Shown here: piece by piece, positions 21,121 through 32,200 of the stretch
Layout: every line of letters starts with the position of its first letter
How positions within the stretch are numbered: position 1 is the stretch's first letter
NCBI GenBank assembly: GCA_001695595.3
Contig: MBPM02000042.1
Coordinates: 310,001-374,000 of the forward strand
DNA length: 64,000 nucleotides
Source: Plasmopara viticola
Lineage: Eukaryota > Oomycota > Peronosporomycetes > Peronosporales > Peronosporaceae
Direction of reading: 5' to 3'
Notes under the pieces: model-generated
Seen by the model: only the letters and a program-made list of their open reading frames with translations
Told to the model about the DNA's origin: nothing
Database searches by the model: none
Made by a program: the position numbers and the translations under genes

Positions 21121-22398
21121 TTAATATTTTGTGCAAAATGTTGTGTTGATAAACTCGACGCTTAATTCCAAAGTGACGTGATTTACCCACGTAGTTGCCT
21201 TTTTCGATGGTACTTGTGGTGTTGACACGCGTCTTGTCAGCGAAATAGTAAGCCTATTCCCACGATGCTTGTCCTCGTATTGTATGAGCATCCGTCTCGT
21301 TGTCCCACCAAGAGAGCTAATCGACAAATCAATATTGTCTTCGGCTGACGCTGACTGGAGCTTCAAGACACGACTAAACCCCCACACGGGAATACAATCA
21401 GCATCCCATAGCGTAAAATCGATAAGCAAGCAGTTATCCATTGCGTATTTCACAGCCTCTGTTTCCAGTCGCAATGCTGGCTCCGTCTCGGAGAGAAGCA
21501 TTCGGTCTCGCGCAGCCGAAGTGCCTCCATTAAAGTCGTCCAATAGCTTGACATGAACGTTTCGTACACCTTGCTCTGGCATCGAAAACTCAACGTGAAA
21601 GCATTCCCGCTCCCAATAAACTTTATCGAGCGATCGCAAACAAAGTGCTGCCGTGTAAGAGTGCAAACCATGTAAAGGATCCAAGTCGTCGTCCTTTCGA
21701 ACTTGTAAAGGTCGTGGGGGAGCTGAGTACAGCAACTCCATTGTATGCATTTGCAAATAGAACTTTGCTACTTCATGCGTTTGAGTCCACACCAGTGCAA
21801 TGAGGGAGCTAGCATGCCAATCGCCTAGTGTGACTTCATAGAGCGCTAATCCAACGCGACGGTCCGTCTCCGCTACAAATTGCCAGTCTTTGCTCATTCG
21901 AGCTTGAGCATTAAAGAGAGGAAGAAGCCGAGGTGCTGGCATTAAAGTAGACGTAAGCATGACATTCACGTCTTTGAACGACGATACCGTCAACTCTGGG
22001 TCGGTATTTGTGTATTGGAAGCTGAGTCCGTAGTGGAATATTCCTGATTCGGGGTTATAGCGCCAAGTTGCGAGAGTCGAAGTCGGATGTTTATTACCCA
22101 CAGACGCTGCAAGGGCAGCTAAAGAGGCAGGAGGACGGTGGGGAACGAGTTCGATTCCTTTCACAAAAAGCTTTGGTGTAATCTTAAGAGTCGCCAGTAG
22201 CTTTTCTGACCACTGTACCAACGAATGCGGCTGCATGCGTCGAAACAGCTCATCTACTTTTCGCTTGGCTGCTCTAGATGATGAGCGGATCGACGATATA
22301 GACGGAATCGCATTTTTCAGCTTAGATGTTGGGGACAAGTCACTTGCAGTATCGTCATTGTGAAGGAGACGCATAGATCGTTGCGATTGACTCCTCAT
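21121..22398 (-). CDS. Conserved-looking protein of unknown function
   Basis: 425 residues from the ATG at 22398 (context AACCATGA). The open frame extends 14 codons upstream to a TTG, but that extension contains TTTACAG followed by G, which looks like the acceptor of an intron in the 5' leader. The N-terminus (about 1-55) is Ser/Arg-rich and probably disordered; the rest is mixed alpha/beta with many beta-prone segments, possibly a C2-like or immunoglobulin-like fold. No motif is recognised. The gene is convergent with the FYVE gene, 45 bp between stop codons. Confidence 0.7.
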   Translation of the reverse strand: MRSQSQRSMRLLHNDDTASDLSPTSKLKNAIPSISSIRSSSRAAKRKVDELFRRMQPHSLVQWSEKLLATLKITPKLFVKGIELVPHRPPASLAALAASVGNKHPTSTLATWRYNPESGIFHYGLSFQYTNTDPELTVSSFKDVNVMLTSTLMPAPRLLPLFNAQARMSKDWQFVAETDRRVGLALYEVTLGDWHASSLIALVWTQTHEVAKFYLQMHTMELLYSAPPRPLQVRKDDDLDPLHGLHSYTAALCLRSLDKVYWERECFHVEFSMPEQGVRNVHVKLLDDFNGGTSAARDRMLLSETEPALRLETEAVKYAMDNCLLIDFTLWDADCIPVWGFSRVLKLQSASAEDNIDLSISSLGGTTRRMLIQYEDKHRGNRLTISLTRRVSTPQVPSKKATTWVNHVTLELSVEFINTTFCTKY

Positions 22399-25247
22399 GG
22401 TTGTGTCTCTTTGAGGTATACCTGTAAATTTCAAAAGCAATTATATCTCAACTTATGTCTCTATATGCTTCTAATAGCATCGCAAAAATTAACTTGAAAT
22501 TCAAATAGCTTGAGCGAGAGCATGACAAATTTGTTAGTTATACAGGATTATAAATAGGGCTATGTCCTTAATGGCTTCGGATTATACAACTTCGCACAGT
22601 AAAACATAGGCACATTTCTTCCGTCACATTGATCATTCTTGCCAAAGTCACACTCATCATCTCATGTAGTTTGTCAATCACATGTGTAAACGCTTGTCAC
22701 GGTCCTCGGCTAGATGTTGTTTGATTATTCTAGCCGATCGTATACAAATAAGTGCTTTTCCGCATGTTGTGGACTTTGTTAATTCAAATACTGGATTAAG
22801 GATTATAACTTTGAAAGCTTCCCTTATCCACCGAGATATTATTGTCTGACAATGCTGGTCTACGCCGAAAACTAGCATCAAGCATTTAATGGTTTATAAA
22901 ACGCAAGCCGCCGAGGCAAATCGGCGCAAGGACGATGACTAGAAGATAGAAACGTCGACGTACGCCCATGTTTGGGACTTGCCGACCGCCATTGAATCAA
23001 TACTTTTGAAAGATCGATATTGTTGTCGCTATTCGGGACCCACTGTGTTATGAAAATGGGTCTTTGTGAGCTGCGCTAAATGCAACCCAATGTGCCATTT
23101 GTTTTCTCCAATATCTACATTACACAAGTCGCGCCCGTGTCGAATTTTCTTGCTCGAGAAAGGCAGGTCGTCAATGTGTGACTGCACTTTTGTATATGTA
23201 CACTTTCTTACGTGTATTTTCACGAAGCTTAATGACATGATCCCGCAGATCTACGTCCTTTACTTCATCTTTACTGCCTAAATTGAGGTGGCCTCTCTTC
23301 GCACAAAGTAGCTGTTGTCCTTGCGGTTTGTGATAACTACGCTTTGGCGTTTCCATACGCAAAAATATACCTGACTGCCGCACTTTTAATTTGAACCAGT
23401 CAAGCTTGACGTGGTCGCTGCATTTAGTATATAGTATAGGAAGTAGGATGCGTACACCAGAGCAGGCTCTCTTCTCATGTACAATTTATCTCAGAAAACT
23501 TTTAGCATTCAATAATTAGATTGCTGTTGCTCGTGCGACTCCAGCTACAAAATTAGCTTTTACGACTTAAGCGATGCCTACATATATCGAAGATCATTAA
23601 GCTGTAGCAAAATAATGACTATAGTGGACATAGGCAAACTTCGATTTGCCCAAAAGTCCTACAAGATCGCTCGCAGAAGGTGTACCCTCAGAGCAAAATA
23701 GCGTCTGTCTTGAATTGAACTTACGTAATTCAGGCGTAAATACCATTTGAGCTTTGCTTTTAAGGATAAGAAATCTCGGAAAGTTTGTCATTAATGCAAG
23801 TGTACGGAATATATGTAAGGTTTCAATCAGCAAACAAGTCCACCACAAAGGAATCATTTGCCTATTCTCGACAAAATACAGCAAGGGAAGAATGTAATGT
23901 AACCGTCTTCACCGGCAGGTTTGCCGCATGCACCATACAAATACACAATTCCAAGATACATATGCATTGGCATTACCCATACGAATAGACGATAATCCAG
24001 CCTCAGACCAGAAGAAGGGTTTGACTTCACCATAATCATCGAAAGATCAAGAGACCTTATGGGCTGAAATCATCCAGGATGTCTTTTTGAGACCAAATAA
24101 AGTGAAGAAGAATGATAGCCTTTAGGATGGTAATAATAGAATGCTGAGAGCCATCCGTTAAGCTGTAGCAAAACAAAAACTTGTAAGTGATGTCCATTCA
24201 ACATCACCTCTCAATCTGATTTGAGCATCTAACACTCCTTCTTTTTCACCGACCTCGCGCCGCTTAAGCCTCGTCCGACGACCGGCCTTCATTTAGCATC
24301 CTTCACGATTGTGCTCCAGAAAATTTGGATCGTCAACACCCTATTTCGATAACGCGGCTTAGAATTACTGAGGTCTGAAAATTTCTGGCTGACAACACAA
24401 GTTTGACTTGTTTATAATACATAGATCCTTGGTAGATCCGTACACGATTAAGCTCTGTATACCGTCATCAATGCATTAGTGAGTCATCTTTTCAACACAG
24501 TGTACGTAAGTACAAACATTGCCGAACGATCGGGCGACGCGCTATATGTTGCTCCAGCAAAATCATTTTAACTGTAAGCTGCCGAAGCAAGGAATACAGA
24601 AATTTCTTAATGTATGCGTCCGTGTTTGCTGCTGCATCTTTCCAGCAAGAACTCTTATGATCTACCTAGACCACGAATTTGTGCATATTGCCAAAAACTT
24701 ATTGCATGCATCACGGAAGATGTAAATGCACATTTAATTGCACGTATGTCAACTGCGATATCCGTGGGCCTCATTTTTTATCAACGAGAGTGAACTGTTT
24801 TGTCACCCAGTTTGTTGCATCCACAAGAAGTATTTCTGGAAAAAGCTTAAGCCAACGGCGCATATATCACACCAGCAATATCCACAAAGACAGTCGCGCT
24901 ATTATCATGACTGTAAGAAAGCTAGTAAAAAAAAGGAATTTCTCAGTAGTTGCCTCTTATCTTTGTACCTATCAGCCTTAACAGCACGTCTTGATTCTGA
25001 TTGCTGTACCTTGGGTCTCACTTGGACCTCACGAATCCTTTCCAGGCGTCAAGGATAAACATTAGCGTAGTGGTGGTGAAAAAAGATTAATTTTGCACAT
25101 GATTGGTAATTAAAATTACACTTTCTTCTTTCTTACTGGTTGAAATCGTTTTCTGCTATCTCTATTCTCGAAATTTCTGCAAACAAACGCCCAAAAACGT
25201 ACCAACAATTCTAGTTACCATACTCAGATATCCCATCGATTGATAAC
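22399..25247. other. 2.8 kb gene-poor stretch
   Basis: Only short frames without domains on either strand. The last few hundred bases before 25248 must contain the promoter of the J-domain gene; I see no clear initiator match there. Confidence 0.5.
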
Positions 25248-26642
25248 ATGATTAGTAGCTCACCATCCGTGCGTCTGAGGCTGCTGGCACTTTTACTGGC
25301 CGTCGTACTAGCCTCTATCCATGCCATGGATCCTAATAAGGATTACTACAAGGTACTGGGTGTAAAAAAGCAGTTCTCGGACCGCGAGCTGAAGAAAGCG
25401 TACCGCCAGCTCGCGCTCCAGTACCACCCAGACAAGGCAGAGAATGCTGAAGACAAGGAAGCAGCCAAGGAAAAGTTCGTCGAGGTCTCTGAAGCGTACG
25501 AAGTGCTTTCTGACCCAGAGAAGCGCAAGGAATACGACGAAGCTCGACGGTATAGTGGAGGAACTTCAAAGGGCGGGTTTTCAGGTGGATTTAAAGCACG
25601 AGACAACCAAAAGCGCTCCTCGGACGAAAATCTTGCGTCGTTCACCAAGATGTTCGAAGGAATCTTTGGTCATGGCTTTGGAGGAGCTGGCGGTTTCTCT
25701 GGAGGTGCTGGCGGTTTTGGAGGAGCCGGAGGCTTTTCTGGAGGTGCTGGAGGTTTTGACGAGGGAATGCCGAATGAATTCCAGTTTGATGGCATGGATG
25801 GATTTGGAAGTGCTCGACCGGGACGTAATCGGCCACAGCCAAGGCAGCCACAGACGTTGTATGGACCAGAGTCGCCCGTGAAAACACTGTCGACGAAGAA
25901 GTTTCCGGGTCAAGATGCACGTAATGAGTGGCTCGTGCAATTTTACGAAATGAGCGCATCAAGTGCTGAATTTCGTGGTAAATATGAAAATGTCGCTCGC
26001 GATTTAAACGGTAGAGTTAAGGTTGGTGCTGTGAATTGTACCAAGTATCCAAAATTGTGCCGTGCGAATGGCATTGCCGAGTACCCAACGTATGGGTACA
26101 TTTGGGAAAATCAGCTTTCGAAATACAGTGGTGACGAGGACGAATACGGGGTGTACAACTTTGCGATTGAGAAGCATATTGCACGTCTGAAGCGCATGCG
26201 CGAATCGGGTGAGATTGAAGAGTTGCATTCTGGTAATGAGGCAAAATTGTGCAATTTGGGTGGACATGCCACGTCTGGAGTGTCGTCTTTGTGTGCTGTG
26301 TTTGTTCTATCAAGTGACAAGAAACAGCGTGAGCAGGAAATGGAGGTTGCCAAGGCCGTTGCGCGGAAGTTTCGGCATTCAAAGGGTCTTCACGTAGCAT
26401 ATGTGGACTGGAAGACGCAGCACCATCCGGTGCGAAAATTGATTGAGACGGCTGTGGGACACAGCCACAGGCAACAGCAGCCGGGGTTGCTGGTCATTCG
26501 GACAAAACGAGGCAAGGTGCGGGTGGGCGTGCACCCACTTGATGCTGAGTTTACGGTCAACGCCCTGTCTTCGACCATGGAACGAGCTGTAGGCGGTGAT
26601 CTTGTAATGTCGAGCGTCCACGGATTAGTGCACTTTCGCTGA
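25248..26642 (+). CDS. Secretory-pathway J-domain protein with a cysteine-less thioredoxin-like domain
   Basis: 464 residues. Residues 1-26 are a signal peptide ([15 protein letters not shown]). The J domain spans about 31-97, with the HPD tripeptide at 60-62, so it should stimulate an Hsp70 of the BiP type in the ER lumen. A Gly/Phe-rich linker at about 103-180 contains near-perfect repeats of [10 protein letters not shown]. Residues about 205-330 resemble a thioredoxin fold ([16 protein letters not shown] where a redox-active member would have YAPWCGHC; then [18 protein letters not shown] and the cis-Pro-like EYPTYGY). The CXXC is missing, so this domain probably binds clients rather than reducing them. 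A second thioredoxin-like region may follow (about 340-440). The arrangement recalls DNAJC10/DNAJC16-type proteins. No KDEL-like tail is seen (ends VHFR). Its 3' flank forms a strong foldback. Confidence 0.85.
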   Translation: MISSSPSVRLRLLALLLAVVLASIHAMDPNKDYYKVLGVKKQFSDRELKKAYRQLALQYHPDKAENAEDKEAAKEKFVEVSEAYEVLSDPEKRKEYDEARRYSGGTSKGGFSGGFKARDNQKRSSDENLASFTKMFEGIFGHGFGGAGGFSGGAGGFGGAGGFSGGAGGFDEGMPNEFQFDGMDGFGSARPGRNRPQPRQPQTLYGPESPVKTLSTKKFPGQDARNEWLVQFYEMSASSAEFRGKYENVARDLNGRVKVGAVNCTKYPKLCRANGIAEYPTYGYIWENQLSKYSGDEDEYGVYNFAIEKHIARLKRMRESGEIEELHSGNEAKLCNLGGHATSGVSSLCAVFVLSSDKKQREQEMEVAKAVARKFRHSKGLHVAYVDWKTQHHPVRKLIETAVGHSHRQQQPGLLVIRTKRGKVRVGVHPLDAEFTVNALSSTMERAVGGDLVMSSVHGLVHFR

Positions 26643-26689
26643 TAGATGGCGCAAGTTTAGCTTTTTTAATAGACTTTTGCTGCTTTTGG

Positions 26690-26781
26690 TTCCAAGGTAT
26701 AAAGTTGACAATTATTGTGCAATAAATAGTAGAATAAAGTACTATTTATTGCACAATAGTTGTCAACTTTATACCTTCGAA
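26690..26781. repeat. Near-perfect inverted repeat (foldback), 42-bp arms, 8-nt loop
   Basis: Arms 26690-26731 and 26740-26781 match at 40 of 42 positions when one is reverse-complemented; the loop is GAATAAAG. It starts 47 nt after the J-protein stop codon, so it should lie in that transcript's 3' region, with an AATAAA in the loop. It may be a tiny MITE that kept only its terminal repeats, or a 3'-end RNA hairpin. Confidence 0.85.
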
Positions 26782-27014
26782 CTAAACGCCTTCGTGTAAT
26801 CATATTAATCATGTTTTCTTGTGCTATTTTTTTAGAAAGTGTTTTTCGATGAGTATGAATTATCCTAAATCAAAATATAAGTTTTTGCAAGAAAAAGAAA
26901 AAAACTTAAGGCACGCAGTATAGTCGTTACACTGCCGAAGCGTGATCGCTTAGTGCTACATTAGCTAATTTCACTGTTGATTTGTTGTAAAAAACGAAGT
27001 TAATATATTTACTT

Positions 27015-27221
27015 CCTTAGTTCGCTACCCTGTGCTACATCTAGGCCTCTCCGTCTAGATCATTCTAGAAGCTTTTACAAGCAACCATATTTATCTAGAC
27101 CAATCAACGACTACCATTATGTTCGTAATTAATATCCGGAACCATGATAGTAATCGTAAACATCACCGTAATACTTGTGACGTCATCCACGCACATTCAG
27201 CGGTGTATCTCAACACTTACA
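27015..27221 (-). repeat. 3' LTR of the Copia element
   Basis: Shares long blocks with 31730-31929, for example GTGCTACATCTA, CCGTCTAGATCATT and ACTTGTGACGTCAT, plus GCACATTCAGCG. Divergence and small indels between the two LTRs indicate an old insertion. Confidence 0.8.
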
Positions 27222-27540
27222 CTCACCGCTAATGTTAAATTTGCTTTGATACTTGCTTCTTGATGCTTGTCTTTTCGCGTAGAAACTTGAGCGTCTTAAT
27301 CCCGAGAGCCTTAGTATGCATTGGCCGCGAGCTGATGCTTTGTGTCGACGTAGTCGATTTGGATCATTCTGTATCCAACGTTTTTTCGCTTAAAGTGATG
27401 CTTGATGTTGACATGCTCACTTCTGGCTTGATATTCCGCATTCCGGGCCAGTGCTATTGCCCCCTAATTGTCCTTTCAGACTTGCGTTTCATGATTTTTG
27501 TCTTTGTTCATGTCCTTTGACATCGCGCGCGTTTACAAAA

Positions 27541-27727
27541 CTTCCTGGGTGTACAGGCTTAGTGCCATAAACTCGAATTCTGCTGAACTCAGTACCACCG
27601 TTCTCTAAAATTTCGACTTGAACACCACCGGTCCATTACTAATTTTATCCATCACGCCAAGTACAGATCGCCTATCGTCGATGTTGCTTCCCCAGTCTGC
27701 GTCCGCGAATGCTTCAGCCATAATGTT
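27541..27727 (-). pseudogene. Copia RNase H fragment
   Basis: Minus-strand translation gives ADADWGSNIDDRRSVLG and, across a stop codon, VVLSSAEFEFMAL, the hallmark segments of Copia RNase H. The in-frame stop between them shows the domain is broken. Confidence 0.75.
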
Positions 27728-27860
27728 GCTGATCTTCCCTCCATACACAATTCCATGCAGGCGCGTTGACTTTTAGTATCTCAGCACACGAATCGCGGCT
27801 CGCCAATGTTGTATACCAAAATTCTCGAGAAATCTTGAGAGCTGCGTAACTACGGAGGCA

Positions 27861-28699
27861 ATGTCCGGTCTCTTACATGTTGTTACATGAGACAGCCGCT
27901 GAGAGAGCGATATGGCTTTGACTGCATTTCTGCTTCTGCATCTGTTCCTGGCGACTACTCTTCGGTCGTCTTGGCGTTCTGCTGACCGAATTGTTGCGTT
28001 ACATTGTCAATGTAACGTGTTTGCTTGATCATAAGCGCTCCGGATTTTTTGTCGTGAACAATCTCCATCCCCAAAATAAAGATTGCGTCACCGAGTTGCT
28101 CAATTTTGTAAGCACTCTTGAGGGCATCTTTGGCTTCACGGATCTCTGGTTGTAATTACCATATCGTCCACATAGAGGCAAACGTAGATGTGCCCGCTCT
28201 CGCAGAGCTTCACATACACGCACTGATCTGCGCCAAAACTCTTGAACTCATTTCAAAAGAAAACGCCATGAATCCAATGTCCGTTCTCTTACATGTTGTT
28301 CTGTACATGAGACAGCCGATGAGAGAGCGATATGACTTTGACTGCATTTCAGTGGCTTCTGCATCTGTTCCTGGCGACTACTCTTCGGTCGTCTTGGCGT
28401 TCTGCTGACCGAATTGTTGCGTTACATTGTCAATGTAACGTGTTTGCTTGATCATAAGCGCTCCGGCTTTTTTGTCGTGAACAATCTCCATCCCCAAAAT
28501 AAAGATTGCGTCACCGAGTTGCTCAATTTTGTAAGCACTCTTGAGGGCATCTTTGGCTTCACGGATCTCTGGTTGTAATTACCATATCGTCCACATAGAG
28601 GCAAACGTAGATGTGCCCGCTCTCGGAGAGCTTCACATACACGCACTGATCTGCGCCAAAACTCTTGAAATCATTCCAAAGGAAAACGCCATGAATCGC
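27861..28699 (-). repeat. Tandem duplication of about 420 bp inside Copia reverse transcriptase
   Basis: 27861-28275 is repeated at 28277-28699 with only a few substitutions and small indels (offset 416 at the left end, 423 over most of the unit). Both copies keep the minus-strand YVDD motif, at 28163-28174 and 28586-28597. Confidence 0.9.
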
Positions 28700-28753
28700 T
28701 CTATTCCAGGGGCTTGTTGCGTGTCTTAACTCGAAGATGGCATTTCTCAGCAA
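28559..28753 (-). pseudogene. Copia reverse transcriptase fragment with YVDD
   Basis: The minus-strand frame encodes GVFLWNDFKSFGADQCVYVK, then CLYVDDMVITT, the polymerase active-site region of Copia RT, before a stop. A frameshifted continuation runs through the second copy of the tandem duplication (28029-28223). Upstream RT motifs between 28.75 and 29.6 kb are scattered over several frames. Confidence 0.75.
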
Positions 28754-29869
28754 CCAAACCTGATCTTAAGTAGTCTTTATTCCAGACGGTAACTCTAGTT
28801 AGACTCGATCGCTTAGCTCACTATTCAGAAGCGCAGTGTCTGCATTTAGCTGTTCCGTCTCGTATTCGTCTGCGACGCAAACAGCCAAATCAACCTGAGT
28901 CGAATTCATGTTCGCCATGGGTAGGTACGTTTCAAAAAAGTCAATATTGTCCTTTTGTTTATACCCCCTTGCGACAAGCCGTGCCTTGTAGCGAATGACT
29001 CCACCGTTCTCATCGCGCTTGTTGAAGATACCCCATCGACATCTAATCGGACGAGCAGCTCCGCGCGGTACAATCGACTAAGTGCCGTTCTTTTGATGTG
29101 ATGATAGTTTAGTCTTCATTACTACTCGCCATGTCATTGCTCCATCACTTGCAACTGCTTCAGCGTATGTGTTCGAGATGTCAGAAGCCCCGACGATTTT
29201 TCCGCATGCGCCAACACTGCTTCGGCAAGAAGTCCATCTTCGTCGATTCTTAGGCGCTTTGGAAACGGTGATTCTCACTTTCTTCCGATTTTCTTTCATC
29301 ATCTAACTTCAAGCTGTCTTCCAGTAATAAAGCTGACTCACGAGAACGCCTTGACAGCTCTGTTCCCGGACAAAACACCAAACGATTTTTCTCAATTATT
29401 CACTAGGGGTGATATCCTGTCAGCTCTTGCCCAGTTCCTATCCGATTTTCGAGTGCTAGAGGTCGCTTTCAGATTAACGTTGCGCTCTGATTCGACCTCA
29501 TCCATCTCAATATCTTGCGTAGAGTCCTCGACACTATTCATGGGCTCGTCTATCACCGGCCGTCGCTCAGCAGGAAAAATGGTCGCTTCTTCGTTGATTT
29601 CCTTGAAAAATGGGTAACTGATTGTTTATCCGAACGGGGTGTATGCCATTAACTTCACGCTCATCAAGCTGAACAGATCGTGTTTTCTTGATTTTTATGA
29701 TTCCAAATCATAAACACGATATTCATTCGCGATGTCAGCATATCCAAGAAGCATACGCTTATAGCTTTTAGGTCGAGCTTCCTTCGTTCAGTGCTATCAA
29801 CGTGAGCATATCCTTGGGAACCAAACACACGCAGGTATTCCACCAATGGTCTCTCCCTAATCTTATTCC

Positions 29870-30391
29870 CTACGGCGTCATTTCCTTTCGTTCGGCGTTC
29901 ACAAATCGATTTATCAAACAGACTGCAGTGCTTCCACCCACCAAATTATTGACATGCTCTCGTAATGAATCATGCTTCTTGTCTTCTCCATGATAATGCG
30001 ATTTATCCGTTCCGCTACAGGGGCTGTAAGGTACAGTCCGCTGATGCTTGATACCATCCCGGAAGCACATAACTGCGACCTTCTTGTTTACGAATTCCAA
30101 ACCATTGTCAGAGCGAATGCCTCTTATTTCCTCTCCCCATTGCATTTCTAAACACCTTTTAAATCCGGCGAGCTTCGCGGCGACCTCACTCATACTCCTC
30201 AGAAAGTAAGCAACCACAAAACGGGAAAAACCATCCACAAAGGCTAGCACATATCTCGCTCCTCCTTTCGATATCATTTGCATGGGTCCTATCACATCCG
30301 TATGAACTAATCCAAAAATTGCGATGTCTTGGATATTAATTGTGAAGAAAACGATGATACGGTCTGCTTTCATTTTATACATCCACTGCAT
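29870..30391 (-). pseudogene. Copia integrase core fragment
   Basis: 173 open codons on the minus strand with HTDVIGPMQM, YVLAFVDGFSRFVVAYF and IRSDNGLEFVN, giving the first two acidic residues of the DDE triad. The region of the third, Glu, is disturbed. The upstream frame 30397-30738 matches the pre-integrase region (WELWHVRMVHSS, where HLRLGH is usual). Confidence 0.75.
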
Positions 30392-30727
30392 ATGGTCTAA
30401 ATGCCACGGTGTAAAGCTGTCATACCATGCGTGACATGCTGAGTTTTGACCATACTACTCTTGCTTGAGTGCACCATGCGCACGTGCCACAGCTCCCACT
30501 GATTGTCAGCACCGGCGTACTCCACAAAGCGCGCTTCTTCAAGCTTGCAATCAAGGATGAACGCTTTCTCGACTCTTTTGCACAGAGCTAAAACCTTATT
30601 CTTGCCCCAGATAACACATATGAATTGCTGAAACTCCACACGTAGATCACGTTCTGCAAGAATTTCAACCGATAGCAGCCGTCTGTTGAGCCCTAGAATG
30701 TACATTACATCTAGCATCGTGATGTGC

Positions 30728-31034
30728 TTATTGTCCATCGCAGTCAGCTAAACAGTCTTTACCAAGAACACGCAATTTCTCGCCACCTGCAGTCGTCAGA
30801 TTGATGCCCAAGATCGTATCACCAAAATCAAATAAGTCTTCAAGGTATGGTGTCATATGCGATGTCGCACCGCTATTGATCAGCCATCCATCAAATCGAT
30901 TTTCGCCAACAGCGAATACCGCGTCTTCATCAATGCCATTGCTTCCGCCTGGGCAGTTTCGCTCCATGTATTCAACTCGATTACATGTGAAACACTTTCT
31001 CTTAGAGCCACCTTTACTTCTCCTTGGACCGTAA
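30728..31034 (-). pseudogene. Copia zinc knuckle and protease fragment
   Basis: The minus strand reads CFTCNRVEYMERNC, a CCHC knuckle whose His is replaced by Tyr, then WLINSGATSHMTPYLEDLF, where active Copia proteases have DSGA. Loss of the catalytic Asp would inactivate processing. Confidence 0.7.
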
Positions 31035-31415
31035 TCTTTACGTTCAGGTCCACGATTGCTTCTAGGCCGCCCACCGCTCCGTGAACAGGAAACGCTTTCT
31101 CCGTCGTTTCCTTCTCTTGCAACCGCTCATGCTCCTTCAACAGCTTCTCCTTGACCTCGATAAACGTGATACCCTTGGCTTTTTCCACAATCGACACGAT
31201 CAGCTCACAATCTGAGGCTGCTCTGCAGTACCACTAGCTGTCGCGAGTTGTCAATAGGCTGTCCAAGAGACTGAAGTCCAGCAATTAGTTCGTACAATTG
31301 CATTCAGTTGCTTGGACATAGTCGAGCCACTCTCCATCGCAAACTCATGCAGGCGGCGCGTCATCTCGACACGGTTGTGAAGCGTGGTACGATTGTAGAA
31401 CTCTATTAGAATGAT

Positions 31416-31724
31416 CTAAGCGTGAATAGCCGTCGATGCAGACCGAATTTTGGTATGGTACCGTAGCTCAATACCCTGGGCGATGGTCCCCAGTGCCTTA
31501 GCATCGTTGAACAGCCAAGTTTCCGTCATCTCCTTTTCCCTCTCGACGATTTGAACGTGCGCCAACAACCCCTTTTGCGCCAGCGTCATGCGCATGTCAA
31601 ACTCCCAGTGAAAGTCGTTTCCACTGCCTAGGAGGACTTCGGTTCGCTTGGACATCATAGCTGTGAGGGTGAAGCGTGCAGGGTAGATTTTTTGGTGCGT
31701 TGGTAAAAGCCGGAGTGAGTACAT
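31416..31724 (-). pseudogene. Copia gag N-terminal fragment
   Basis: The likely gag start is the ATG at 31658 (MSKRTEVLLGSGNDFHWEF), the usual Copia gag opening, followed by MRMTLAQKGLLAHVQ. The frame stops after about 80 codons; further gag sequence continues in other frames to about 30.9 kb. Confidence 0.7.
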
Positions 31725-31729
31725 CTAGG

Positions 31730-31929
31730 TCCTAAGCTCGCTACCCCGTGCTACATCTAAGCCTATCCGTCTAGATCATTTTGGAAGCTTCTACAAGCAG
31801 CCTTATATATCTAGATCACTTAACGACTCCGTAATCAAAGCTGTTACAATAATAGTTACTGTGAGCATTACCGAAATACTTGTGACGTCATTCACGCACA
31901 TTCAGCGATGTATCTCAATACTCACTACA
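31730..31929 (-). repeat. 5' LTR of the Copia element
   Basis: Partner of 27015-27221 with shared blocks in the same order. On the minus strand it begins TGTAGTGAGTATTGAGATAC, consistent with the TG start expected of LTRs. Confidence 0.8.
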
Positions 31930-32121
31930 AGTAATAAAGTGTCGCTCTATCTTGCGGAAGCGTAAGAATGAAGTCGGCCAATGTAAGTTGACTCGAGACG
32001 TCACCTATCGCGCTTCGGCAGTAGTCCCGGACACCAATATTGCATCAAGGCAAGGCAAAGTAATGACTTGTAGAATCCTATTACTTATAAAAGATACACA
32101 TTTTAGCCGTTTGACGTCATG

Positions 32122-32200
32122 AACTTAAAGTGGACATTCTTTTTGTTCATGTATAAATATCCCTATTATACATGAACAAAAAGAATGTCCACTCGAAGCC
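32122..32200. repeat. Second foldback inverted repeat, 28-bp perfect arms
   Basis: Arms 32129-32156 and 32166-32193 are exact reverse complements with a 9-nt loop (ATATCCCTA); pairing continues imperfectly outward for about 7 more bases. The arm start AAAGTGGACATT resembles AAAGTTGACAAT in the foldback at 26690, suggesting related terminal repeats. Confidence 0.85.

Larger units (their letters stand above)
27015..31929 (-). mobile_element. Degenerate Ty1/Copia LTR retrotransposon
   Basis: Two related LTRs of about 200 bp bound a minus-strand internal region with the Copia gene order gag, protease, integrase, reverse transcriptase, RNase H. Domain traces are a gag start (SKRTEVLLGSGNDFHWEF), a zinc knuckle, a protease site, an integrase core, YVDD of the reverse transcriptase, and ADADWGS...SSAEFE of RNase H. 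Frames are broken by many stops and shifts, the protease aspartate is changed and part of the RT is duplicated, so the copy is dead. I could not settle a target-site duplication; the outer ends are approximate. Confidence 0.88.

Noticed and set aside
27260..27520. 86-codon plus-strand frame with hydrophobic character
   Set aside because: It overlaps the 3' part of the minus-strand Copia element and is best read as antisense noise.
27010..31935. Target-site duplication of the Copia element
   Set aside because: Candidate 5-bp flanks (AGTAA at the right) do not match the left flank; the LTR ends are too diverged to fix.
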